From the NCBI GenBank assembly GCA_018004935.1, contig JAGNBF010000041.1, forward strand, positions 1-41,878: a stretch of DNA of 41,878 nt, read 5' to 3'. Made by a program: the position numbers and the translations under genes. Source of the DNA: Chloroflexota bacterium. GTDB lineage: Bacteria > Chloroflexota > Anaerolineae > Promineifilales > Promineifilaceae. The notes beneath the pieces are model-generated. The model was not told the DNA's origin, ran no database searches, and saw only the letters and a list, made by a program, of their open reading frames with translations. This document shows, in pieces, positions 16,352-23,509 of this stretch (position 1 is the stretch's first letter; each line of letters begins with the position of its first letter).

Positions 16352-17503
16352 ATGACCCGGTTCTCCCCACACCCTGTTCGGCTTTCCATAGCTTGTTACC
16401 GTATTTTGCTAATGACATATCCCCCTGCCCACCGTCAGGCCTATGGCCCCTTGATGCGGCAGTTATTTCATGACCTATGCTGGGATGCTTATCGGCAAAA
16501 TGGCCTGTGGAGCCTCGCCCGGTTCTGGGTTTGGACATTATTTGACCTTATCTTCTCTGTATGCACGGCTTACCGAGAAGCAATGGAGGCCATCATGACG
16601 ATTAAACGTACCTTCACCCCAATGCCCTGGCGTTATGTTCTGCTGGTCATACTACCAGGCGTGTTATTCGGCATCTCCCGGTTTTATTATCCTTTTTATC
16701 TGCCATTCCAAATCAGTTTCATCCTGATCGTTCTTTTGACATTAGCCACACTGGTCAGGCAAAAGAAAATGCCCGGCTGGGGGCTATTAATGACAGGCCT
16801 GGTGCTCAGTTGGTGTTTGATAGCGGTAATTATTATTGTGGGAGAATGGATTGCCCGACCCTTAGATTACAACGAAGAACGACAACGTCTACTAGGAGCG
16901 ATTCCCCTTTGGACAGTCATTGGGGTGATGGGATGGCCGTACCGGCAGGCCTGGCGCAGTTTTAGCGGGATATTTGGGCTGATTTTCCTGGCGATTGCGG
17001 CCGCGGCCTTGTTTATCGGGCTGGACGCCCTGCTCACAGCCGGATACATGTTGTTACCCGTGGCATTAGGACTGCCTCTGGCGCGGCGTCATGGCACACA
17101 GGCCATCTTATTCGTGGTGGGAGCTTATTGCTGGTGGTTGTTCGATTCAGACTATATCTCTGGCTGGTTGCTGAACGAACGGCCTTTTTACCCGATTTTT
17201 GTCATATTCATTCGGCTACTGTTCATGAGTATCGGCCCCCTTTTGTTCCTGCGGGCGCAGTCATTACGAGGGCAGGTACTGGGCCTGCTAACGCCGGTAG
17301 TTTTGGTGCTGGTGGCACGGGTTTTGGTACCCTGGCTCGCTGTACCATCCTCCCATCCGGCGCGTATCTGGTGGGGTGATACGCTCCTTTCAGCGTTTAT
17401 GCTACTGGCGTTCATCCTGGCGTTTGCCCTTTATGCACGGGTTGACAGAATAGAATCACCCATCGCACCACAGGAGACGGAGCAACCAGTCTATGTTAGC
17501 TAA
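16352..17503 (+). CDS. Multipass membrane protein in the PadR operon
   Basis: A 383-residue protein I cannot assign to a characterised family. The N-terminus (YRILLMTYPPAHRQAYGPLM, about 17-36) resembles the cytoplasmic lead seen before PadR-linked permease-like proteins. At least eight hydrophobic segments follow between about residues 85 and 370. There is no ATP-binding motif. It starts 12 bp after padR and is almost certainly cotranscribed and repressed by it. Possible roles are export or envelope stress response, but nothing in the sequence settles this. One GCGGCCGC at 16997 falls in a membrane helix as an Ala run. Confidence 0.7.
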   Translation: MTRFSPHPVRLSIACYRILLMTYPPAHRQAYGPLMRQLFHDLCWDAYRQNGLWSLARFWVWTLFDLIFSVCTAYREAMEAIMTIKRTFTPMPWRYVLLVILPGVLFGISRFYYPFYLPFQISFILIVLLTLATLVRQKKMPGWGLLMTGLVLSWCLIAVIIIVGEWIARPLDYNEERQRLLGAIPLWTVIGVMGWPYRQAWRSFSGIFGLIFLAIAAAALFIGLDALLTAGYMLLPVALGLPLARRHGTQAILFVVGAYCWWLFDSDYISGWLLNERPFYPIFVIFIRLLFMSIGPLLFLRAQSLRGQVLGLLTPVVLVLVARVLVPWLAVPSSHPARIWWGDTLLSAFMLLAFILAFALYARVDRIESPIAPQETEQPVYVS

Positions 17504-17603
17504 CATTTACTGGCTGGACTGCACTCTACTTACCACGGTCATAAAGTGACACTTTGTTGGCGGCAATAGCCGGGGTAGGTTTGGGTGGAAGACCCATCCC
17601 CTT

Positions 17604-17699
17604 CCTCGACTTTGGCGAATTTCAGATCTACCTCTAGATGTGGCACAGCCTTTCCAGGTTGTGCGCCCTCTGGTAAAAACAGAAAACGCCAAACTCCAG
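17604..17699. repeat. Dispersed 96-bp repeat containing hairpin H1, copy 2
   Basis: Full-length partner of 11348-11443. Here H1 reads GCACAGCCT-TTCC-AGGTTGTGC, with one mismatch in the stem. A degenerate hairpin A and the short repeat at 17742-17781 follow. The remainder of 17504-17958 shows no gene. Confidence 0.9.
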
Positions 17700-17741
17700 A
17701 AGAAACCCACCGGCTCGGTTTGGGGGCGGGGTTAGGGATGA

Positions 17742-17781
17742 ATAGGCCAGGGCTAAGAAATCGGACTTGGGAAAGGCCCTG
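17742..17781. repeat. Short dispersed repeat next to degenerate hairpin A, copy 2
   Basis: Diverged copy of 871-910: ATAGGCCAGGGCTAAGAAAT and the 20 bases after it. A TTATTTTTGGA segment downstream (about 17805) also recurs near 19256. Confidence 0.6.
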
Positions 17782-17958
17782 AAAACCTGTCTGGTCTGCG
17801 CGGAACTTATTTTTGGATGAGTACTAAACCGCCTGCCCGGTTGGGCAACCACAAGAGTCGCCCGTACATTACCGGTTTATTTTTTGAACATTCATTAACC
17901 GTTGGTTCAATTGAGAATTGCTGAGATCTGGTTCAGCGTCTGGCAACACAAAATATTA

Positions 17959-19110
17959 TTAATGCCCGGGCAGATTAAGGGTGAGTTGGGTTCCCTTACC
18001 GGGGTATGATTCAATAAAAAAGGAGCCATTCAGGCTTTCGGCACGGGTACGCATATTAGAAAGGCCATGCCCCACCATATTGTTTTGTTCACGGGTATCA
18101 AAACCTTTACCATCATCCCGGACAATGAGGGCTACGGTGGGGGAACCGTGATTGATGACGACTTCTATTGCCACTTTGCTGGCGCGAGCATGGCGGGCAA
18201 TGTTGGCCAGGGCTTCTTGGGTAGTCAGGAAAATAGCACGAGCAACAGGAATAGGCAGGTTAGCGACCTGCTCCGGAAGGATATGCAAGGTCACGGGAAT
18301 CATGGTATTGGCATGAAATTCACGCACCAACCGTCCCAGGGCATTGTTGAGATCGCCACTAAACCGTTGCGGCCGCAAATCCAAAATAAAATTGCGAATA
18401 TCCCGAATCGTATCGTTCAACCCCTCAATCGCCACGCCCAAAAGTTGATCTGCTTCAGCCGCTCCACCCGGCAAGGCTAACCGGGTAGATTCCAATGTCA
18501 GACCCACAGCAAAAATAGACTGAATAATGCCATCATGCAAGTCCATGCCGATGCGGGTTCGCTCTTCAATGACAGCCAGTCGGGCCACCTGTTCATACAA
18601 ACGAGCATTCTGAATAGCAACCGCCGCATGAGTCGCCAAAAGTTCCACAATCTCAGCATCCGCTTCTGTAAAACCTGTACGGCCTTCCTTATTAGCCAGA
18701 TAGAGATTTCCCAACATTTGGGCACCAGCCATCACCGGCACCCCCAAAAAACTATTCATAGGGGGGTGGTTTTCGGGGAAACCAATAGAACGACTATCAT
18801 CATGAAGATTAGACAGGCGGATAGTCGTACGTTCGCGAATAATCGCCCCTAAAAGCCCCAAACCTCGCGGATAATGCGAAATGCGGCGGGCTTCTTCCAC
18901 ACTCATACCACTAAAAATAAAGGTATCCAAAAACCCTTCGGCATTAGGAACACCCAGAGCGGCATACTGCGCTCCGGCCAACTCACGGGCAGAGTCCACA
19001 ATTAACTGTAAGACACGATCTAAGTGGAGTTCTCCAGCTATAGCAATAGCCGCCTGTTGTAACACTTCAAGCTGGCGATTTCGGCGTTCCAATTCGGTTT
19101 CAGGGTTCAT
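17959..19110 (-). CDS. GAF-domain sensor histidine kinase (HisKA_3 type)
   Basis: A 383-residue cytoplasmic kinase. A short N-terminal coil is followed by a GAF domain (about 25-175, containing NSFLGVPVMAGAQMLGNLYLA), then a HisKA_3 dimerisation box ERTRIGMDLHDGIIQSIF with phospho-acceptor His192, and a HATPase domain with TTQEALANIARHA (N box), VRDDGKGF (G1) and GHGLSNMRTRAES (G2). There are no membrane helices, so the signal is probably intracellular, sensed by GAF, as in DevS/NreB-like kinases. The ATG at 19110 is used; an upstream TTG at 19173 is unlikely. The response regulator gene lies upstream on the same strand across a 266-bp repeat-containing gap, so the pair probably works together. 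Confidence 0.9.
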   Translation of the reverse strand: MNPETELERRNRQLEVLQQAAIAIAGELHLDRVLQLIVDSARELAGAQYAALGVPNAEGFLDTFIFSGMSVEEARRISHYPRGLGLLGAIIRERTTIRLSNLHDDSRSIGFPENHPPMNSFLGVPVMAGAQMLGNLYLANKEGRTGFTEADAEIVELLATHAAVAIQNARLYEQVARLAVIEERTRIGMDLHDGIIQSIFAVGLTLESTRLALPGGAAEADQLLGVAIEGLNDTIRDIRNFILDLRPQRFSGDLNNALGRLVREFHANTMIPVTLHILPEQVANLPIPVARAIFLTTQEALANIARHARASKVAIEVVINHGSPTVALIVRDDGKGFDTREQNNMVGHGLSNMRTRAESLNGSFFIESYPGKGTQLTLNLPGH

Positions 19111-19376
19111 CAGCACATCTATTCCGGGTTGTGGCCGGTCACGGACCAAACCACCTCGGGGCAAACGGTTCAAGTTTTATGGCTTATACCGGGGTAACTA
19201 TTGGGCCTGAGCGGGCATCTAAAAATAATCCCCAAACCGGTTAAGTCGGGGGAATTTATTTTTGGACGATTAGTAAGGGAGCAACCGGCAACACATAACC
19301 ACAAGAGCCTTGACTCTCCATGGGGCTAGAATGAGTCAGTTGAGCCAATGTTCTTTAATGGCCTTTGCCCGTATAC

Positions 19377-20030
19377 CTAAATGTAATCTTTCAAATGATG
19401 CTGAATGGCATATGCGGCCGCTTCGGCCCGGTTTGCCAGTTCCAATTTCGCCAGGACACTGCTCACATAATTACGCACTGTACCTTCACTAAGAAACAAT
19501 GCCTGAGCAATCTCCCGGTTCGTGCGCCCTTCAGCAATCAACCCCAACACCTGCATCTCTTGAGGTGTTAGATCGCGGAAGGCATTGGCCTCTTCCTTTT
19601 GCATCGCCCGGCGCATTTCTGTAAAGACCCGCTGGGTTAAGGTTGGGTCTAATGTGGCTTCACCGCGTGCGGCCGATTCAATCGCTCGCAACAACTCCCC
19701 CCCACCAACTTGCTTTAACACATACCCGGTGGCTCCTGCCCGAATGGCGGCAAAAAGCATTTCATCTTCCGCATACGAGGTCAGCATAATAACCTTTGTT
19801 TGCGGCCGATGGGCGACGATTTCGCGACAGGCATCAATACCACTGCCACCAGCCAGACGGATATCCATAAGAACAATTTCTGGCTCAAATTCTATCGCCA
19901 TGCGTACCGCTTCCTCTTCAGAAGACGCTTCTGCCACGACATCCAGGCCGATCTGACGCTCAATCAGACTTTTTAAGCCCAACCGGACTACTTCATGATC
20001 ATCAACAAGAAGAATTCGCATATTTGACAT
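19377..20030 (-). CDS. NarL/LuxR-family response regulator
   Basis: A 217-residue regulator. The receiver domain has the acidic pair in MRILLVDDHE (9-11), phospho-acceptor Asp56 in VLMDIRLAGG, Thr/Ser in MLTSYAED and Lys in GYVLKQVGGGE. The C-terminal LuxR-type helix-turn-helix is DLTPQEMQVLGLIAEG..NREIAQALFLSEGTVRNYVSSVL. The ATG at 20030 (MSNMRILL) or 20021 is likely; the reading frame continues upstream only to a TTG. It is the likely partner of the downstream GAF kinase. Targets are unknown. Confidence 0.93.
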   Translation of the reverse strand: MSNMRILLVDDHEVVRLGLKSLIERQIGLDVVAEASSEEEAVRMAIEFEPEIVLMDIRLAGGSGIDACREIVAHRPQTKVIMLTSYAEDEMLFAAIRAGATGYVLKQVGGGELLRAIESAARGEATLDPTLTQRVFTEMRRAMQKEEANAFRDLTPQEMQVLGLIAEGRTNREIAQALFLSEGTVRNYVSSVLAKLELANRAEAAAYAIQHHLKDYI

Positions 20031-20385
20031 AGTTAATAAGTATAGCCTTTCCCCGCAGGACAAACCAGCAAAGCAATACAGGTTATAGAGCGCTTGCCTA
20101 CTCCCCAAAATGAACCCACCAACTTGAGAATGGCTGATGCAGATTAGCGGGTATGGATAAATGCAATTCCCTTTTTGCGACAGGCAAAACGACTGTTTTT
20201 AGGGTGAATCTTGGCAAGGGATGAGAAAAGAGGCCCAGGGCTTGAGAGTTAAGGCGTTCATCACTAGAATGCCCAATTCGGGTAACAAAATTCTGTACAA
20301 ATCAGCAAATTTACACGCAACATCAAAGTCATTACACTGCCCTACCGGTTAACGTAACCGTTCAACCCTCATTTTTCCCAACTGA
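20031..20385. other. Intergenic stretch upstream of the response regulator
   Basis: I see no gene, RNA or clear repeat. It must hold the promoter of the response regulator (minus strand), but I could not single out boxes with confidence. Confidence 0.4.
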
Positions 20386-20489
20386 AGGTATCTTCTCCAT
20401 AAAGCGCGGTGTCGTTGGTTGAGCCTGTCGAAACCAACGGCCTTCGACAAACTCAGGCCACGTTTCCCCAAAACATTGAGAAGATACAA
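20386..20489. repeat. Palindromic repeat with TGTCGAA core inside GTATCTTCTC ends
   Basis: Outer ends AGGTATCTTCTC and GAGAAGATACA are inverted. The centre TGAGCCTGTCGAA..TTCGACAAACTCA is the REP-like GAGCTTGTCGAAG palindrome known from many bacterial genomes. A related core lies at 27410-27500, and a lone end (CTATCTTCTCAATATT) at about 41680. Confidence 0.8.
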
Positions 20490-20582
20490 CAGAAACCTGA
20501 AAATTAGTCAGTCAAAAAGTGTTGTTTCCGTAAGGCAGGAACACCTGCTCACTTTGACGTGCGTGACACATGGAGGTGTCTT

Positions 20583-20876
20583 ATGAAAAAAGTTTATGCC
20601 AAAAAAGGGAATGTTTGCAAAGTAACATTTGAACTTCCCACGGATGTGCTTGCCCAAGAAGTTGTTGTTTTAGGGGAGTTTAACAATTGGTCCTCAACCG
20701 CCAACCCCTTGAAAAAAGCCAAGAAGGGTGGGTTTAGCACCACGGTTTCATTAGCGGCCGGTCAGGCGTATCGGTTCCGCTATTTGTTAGACGGTTCCCA
20801 TTGGGAAAATGATCCTGAAGCCGATACCTATATCGCCAATATTTTCGGCACGCAGGATTCTGTTATCGCTCTTTAA
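20583..20876 (+). CDS. Small CBM48/AMPK-type glycogen-binding protein
   Basis: A 97-residue stand-alone carbohydrate-binding module. The pattern VTFELPTDVLAQEVVVLGEFNNWS, then GGFSTTVSLAAGQAYRFRYLLDG and NDPEADTYIANIFGTQDSV, is the isoamylase N-domain/AMPK-beta fold, which binds alpha-1,4/1,6-glucans. It has no catalytic domain, so it probably anchors or senses glycogen, or partners with another protein. The ATG at 20583 follows a strong GGAGGTGTCTT site; an in-frame ATG at 20559... upstream is less likely. The nearby pgi and the debranching enzyme support a role in glycogen metabolism. No GCGGCCGC. Confidence 0.88.
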   Translation: MKKVYAKKGNVCKVTFELPTDVLAQEVVVLGEFNNWSSTANPLKKAKKGGFSTTVSLAAGQAYRFRYLLDGSHWENDPEADTYIANIFGTQDSVIAL

Positions 20877-20901
20877 ACATAACTGTTACCCCGTTTATCA
20901 C

Positions 20902-20997
20902 TAAGGGTTCGTAAAAATATAACTTCCCGGTTTAGACCTGACAGGTTTTCGGAAACCTGTCAGGTCTTGACGGAACTTAATCTTTTACAGGCCCTAA
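20902..20997. repeat. Complete TAAGGGTTCGTAAAA inverted-repeat element
   Basis: The left arm TAAGGGTTCGTAAAAATATA and the right arm (complement reads TTAGGGCCTGTAAAAGATTA) form an imperfect inverted repeat of about 25 bp. The centre is a perfect 14-bp hairpin GACCTGACAGGTTT-TCGG-AAACCTGTCAGGTC (20935-20966). Half-copies are at 4341 and 7871, and the same central hairpin recurs at 31314-31345. Confidence 0.88.
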
Positions 20998-21020
20998 TGG
21001 TTCGCTCAAGATTAAGTGGG

Positions 21021-21045
21021 GTGGCGCGGTCAGGGGACCAGCCAC
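21021..21045. repeat. Single hairpin H2
   Basis: GTGGC-GCGGTC-AGGG-GACCA-GCCAC, a solitary copy of the hairpin amplified at 3906-4335. It follows GGTTCGCTCAAGATTAAGTG, the complement of the arm found at 31005-31030. Confidence 0.8.
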
Positions 21046-21063
21046 AGAAAACTCAGAATCCTA

Positions 21064-21168
21064 TTGTTGTTTAAAAAAATAGTCAGGTAGTATGGTTTCC
21101 TCCCCCCCCAGGGGTGGGGAACTTTGTCCCGTGTCATTTTCACGGGCGTCCGCCCGTGAAAAATGGCC
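21064..21168. repeat. Hairpin cassette C6 (A-core)
   Basis: An outer arm TTGTTGTTTAAAAAAATAGT precedes a degenerate hairpin A (about 21100-21122) and a core starting at 21131 (GTGTCATTTT..GGGC-GTCC-GCCCGTG), whose stem has lost one T on the left side. The core is close to C3. A terminator follows in place of hairpin B. Confidence 0.75.
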
Positions 21169-21170
21169 GA

Positions 21171-21204
21171 AAGACCCCCAAATAAAACCTGGGGGTCTTT
21201 TTTG
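21171..21204 (+). terminator. Rho-independent terminator
   Basis: AAGACCCCCA-AATAAAACC-TGGGGGTCTT followed by a T run. On the plus strand it would end transcripts from the CBM48 gene and insulate pgi. Confidence 0.85.
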
Positions 21205-21587
21205 TACCTATAATTGACCGTTGATTTTCATCCCTTCCCAGAGGGATTCATTAGGGGAATGGGGCATTTTGGGGAGTGGGCAATCGCGCCCGGCACATCT
21301 GTATAGCTTTTTTTTTGCTAGGCCATTTTCGTGCTAGACTACTTCCCTTACTTCACGAAATCCCAACGAACCAACGAGGAAAGAGCGGTCCCTGGGTGTG
21401 TTTCATTGCGGTTACGATGAAGGCGATAAGGGCAACTATACGCCCTCACCCTCACCGCTATAGGGAGGGGGGACAGACGACCTACTCCCTGCGGATAAGG
21501 GCGGGTTGGAATTACTGAATAACTATCCGTGAGTGGTATATAATCTACTCGTTGTGGGTTATTAATCCCATGAATTTCCAAAGGTAA
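21205..21587. other. Intergenic stretch upstream of pgi
   Basis: I see no gene. TATAAT at 21539-21544 would suit a -10 box for pgi, but no matching -35 is evident. A fragment of the CACGAAATCCCAACGAACCA repeat tail lies at about 21354. Confidence 0.4.
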
Positions 21588-23225
21588 ATGACAATGGCTA
21601 CTCTGCACGAACAGTTAAACACATACCGGGCCGATGTCGCGGCCGCAATCGCTTCCCTTAATCGCAATAACATTCTGCCTCGCATCTGGAATCAGGATCA
21701 CACCGTCTGGCACCCCCAGCCTACCGAGATTAGCAACCGGCTGGGCTGGCTTTCCAGTGCCAGCACCATGCGCAGTAACATCACCCAAATGCGGGAATTT
21801 GCCGAAAACCTGCGAGCCGATGGGTACAACCATATCGTTTTGTTGGGTATGGGGGGATCTAGTCTGGCCCCAGAAGTGTTTAGCCATATTTTTGGCCCCG
21901 ACCATGATGGTTTTAGTCTGGAGATTGTGGATACGACCGATGCGGATGCCATTCGTGTTTTAGCTGAACGGCTAGAGCCAGAACATACCTTCTTCATTGT
22001 GTCTACCAAGTCTGGCGGCACGGTGGAAACCCTTTCGGCATTTAAGTTGTTTTATAACTGGGTAACGGCCAGCCGCAATACATCCGAAGCCGGACAAGCT
22101 TTTGCCGCCATTACCGACCCCGGAAGTTCCCTGGAAAAACTATCCCATGACCATAATTTCCGGGCTGTTTTTCTCAACGACCCAGATATTGGTGGGCGTT
22201 ATTCCGCTCTTTCTTATTTTGGTTTGTTGCCTGCCACGCTTATCGGTATTGATGTGGCCCAACTCCTTGATCGGACGGAGGTGATGATATCGGCTTGTCG
22301 GCTGGCAACGGCAGAAAATCCTGGTTTACGCCTGGGAGCCATGTTAGGGGCGCTGGCCAATAGCGGCCGCGATAAAGTCACTTTTTTTGTTTCCCCAGGG
22401 TTAGCCAATTTTGGCGACTGGATTGAACAGTTGGTGGCCGAAAGCACAGGGAAAAATGGTAAAGGAATTTTGCCCGTGGTAGGTGAACCGGCTGGCCCGG
22501 TGGATGTGTATGGACGAGATCGCTTTTTTGTATACCTGCACCTGGAAGCGGATGAAACTTACACACAAACGATAAATGACCTCGCGGCCGCGGAATATCC
22601 CGTCCTCACTATCCACCTGCAAGACCGTTATGAGTTAGGGGGGCAGTTATTCCTTTGGGAAATGGCGACTGTTGTCGCCGGGCATCTGCTGGGCATTCAC
22701 CCCTTTGACCAACCCAATGTGGAATCCGCCAAAGTGCAGGCACGGAAAATGGTGCAGGCTTATCAGGCAACGGGCGAGTTGCCGGAAGATGAAATCCAAA
22801 CACCAGACGCGGCCGCGCTACAATCTTTCCTTAGTCAGGCCAGACCCGGTGATTACGTGGCTGTGCAAGCTTATGTACCCCCCTCCCCGGAGATGGACGA
22901 AGCGCTGACTGCCTTACGCCTCAGCATCCGTCAACAGACCCAATGCGCGACAACCGTAGGGTATGGGCCACGTTTCTTGCACTCCACAGGGCAACTGCAC
23001 AAAGGCGACCGGGGCAATGGTCTGTTTATCCAGTTTGTCAACCAAACCATTCAGGATGTGCCGATACCAGATAATGCGGGGAAATCGAGCAGTACGATGA
23101 GTTTTGGGGTATTAAAACTGGCGCAGGCGTTGGGCGACGCGGCCGCGCTCCGCGCCGAAAACCGCCGCCTTATTCGTTTCAGCCTGTCCGACAATCCCGT
23201 AGCAGAAATACGCAACCTCAGCTAA
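21588..23225 (+). CDS. pgi: Glucose-6-phosphate isomerase, type found in transaldolase/PGI fusions
   Basis: Interconverts glucose-6-phosphate and fructose-6-phosphate. The 545-residue protein contains two SIS domains: LLGMGGSSLAPEVF and FFIVSTKSGGTVETLS (sugar-phosphate binding), then the DPGSSLE and NDPDIGGRYSALSYFG segments, an EQLVAESTGKNGKG motif with the catalytic-type Glu, and HPFDQPNVESAK near the C-terminal third. The ISNRLGWL lead and overall pattern resemble the isomerase half of bifunctional transaldolase-PGI proteins; here no transaldolase domain precedes it. Starts at 21588 or 21594; AAGG at 21581 is better spaced for the second ATG. It has five GCGGCCGC sites, several encoding Ala triplets. 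Confidence 0.92.
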   Translation: MTMATLHEQLNTYRADVAAAIASLNRNNILPRIWNQDHTVWHPQPTEISNRLGWLSSASTMRSNITQMREFAENLRADGYNHIVLLGMGGSSLAPEVFSHIFGPDHDGFSLEIVDTTDADAIRVLAERLEPEHTFFIVSTKSGGTVETLSAFKLFYNWVTASRNTSEAGQAFAAITDPGSSLEKLSHDHNFRAVFLNDPDIGGRYSALSYFGLLPATLIGIDVAQLLDRTEVMISACRLATAENPGLRLGAMLGALANSGRDKVTFFVSPGLANFGDWIEQLVAESTGKNGKGILPVVGEPAGPVDVYGRDRFFVYLHLEADETYTQTINDLAAAEYPVLTIHLQDRYELGGQLFLWEMATVVAGHLLGIHPFDQPNVESAKVQARKMVQAYQATGELPEDEIQTPDAAALQSFLSQARPGDYVAVQAYVPPSPEMDEALTALRLSIRQQTQCATTVGYGPRFLHSTGQLHKGDRGNGLFIQFVNQTIQDVPIPDNAGKSSSTMSFGVLKLAQALGDAAALRAENRRLIRFSLSDNPVAEIRNLS

Positions 23226-23243
23226 ACCCCCGCCCGGTGGTCA

Positions 23244-23421
23244 TTGTTGATTAAATGTTTAATCGGGTAATGAGTTGATTCGCCCCTTCCCCAGCGATTT
23301 CCGACAGGAAGGGGGAAACACCAGGTATGCCGATTATCGAGCGCGGCCGCGCTCGATAACCGGCACATGAGAAAGTAGGGATGGGGGAAACCATATTACC
23401 TGACTATTTTTTTAAACAACA
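23244..23421. repeat. Layered hairpin cassette C11 with GCGGCCGC at its centre
   Basis: The outer arms TTGTTGATTAAATGTTTAAT and TAATCGGGTAAT face their complements at 23394-23421. Hairpin B is at about 23281-23315. The core (23328-23346 against 23347-23365) is 19 paired bases with one mismatch, no loop, and a GCGGCCGC exactly at its centre (23343-23350). Confidence 0.85.
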
Positions 23422-23428
23422 AAAACCA

Positions 23429-23500
23429 CCGGGCTAAATATACCAACCCCAGACCAACGGCCTTTGTCATGATAACCCGGTCGTTTTACGGCTGGGCAGG
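23429..23500. repeat. Dispersed GCCCGGTCGTT repeat, inverted partial copy
   Basis: Reads CCGGGCTAAATATACC..ACCAACGGCCTTTGTCAT..AACCCGGTCGTTTTACGG, matching 38478-38585 with a deletion of the middle. Confidence 0.7.
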
Positions 23501-23509
23501 CCTTATGCT

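Noticed and set aside
20386-20489. TGTCGAA palindrome as a lineage-specific novelty
   Set aside because: GAGCTTGTCGAAG/CTTCGACAAGCTC palindromes are common in many bacterial genomes; only the outer GTATCTTCTC ends seem particular.
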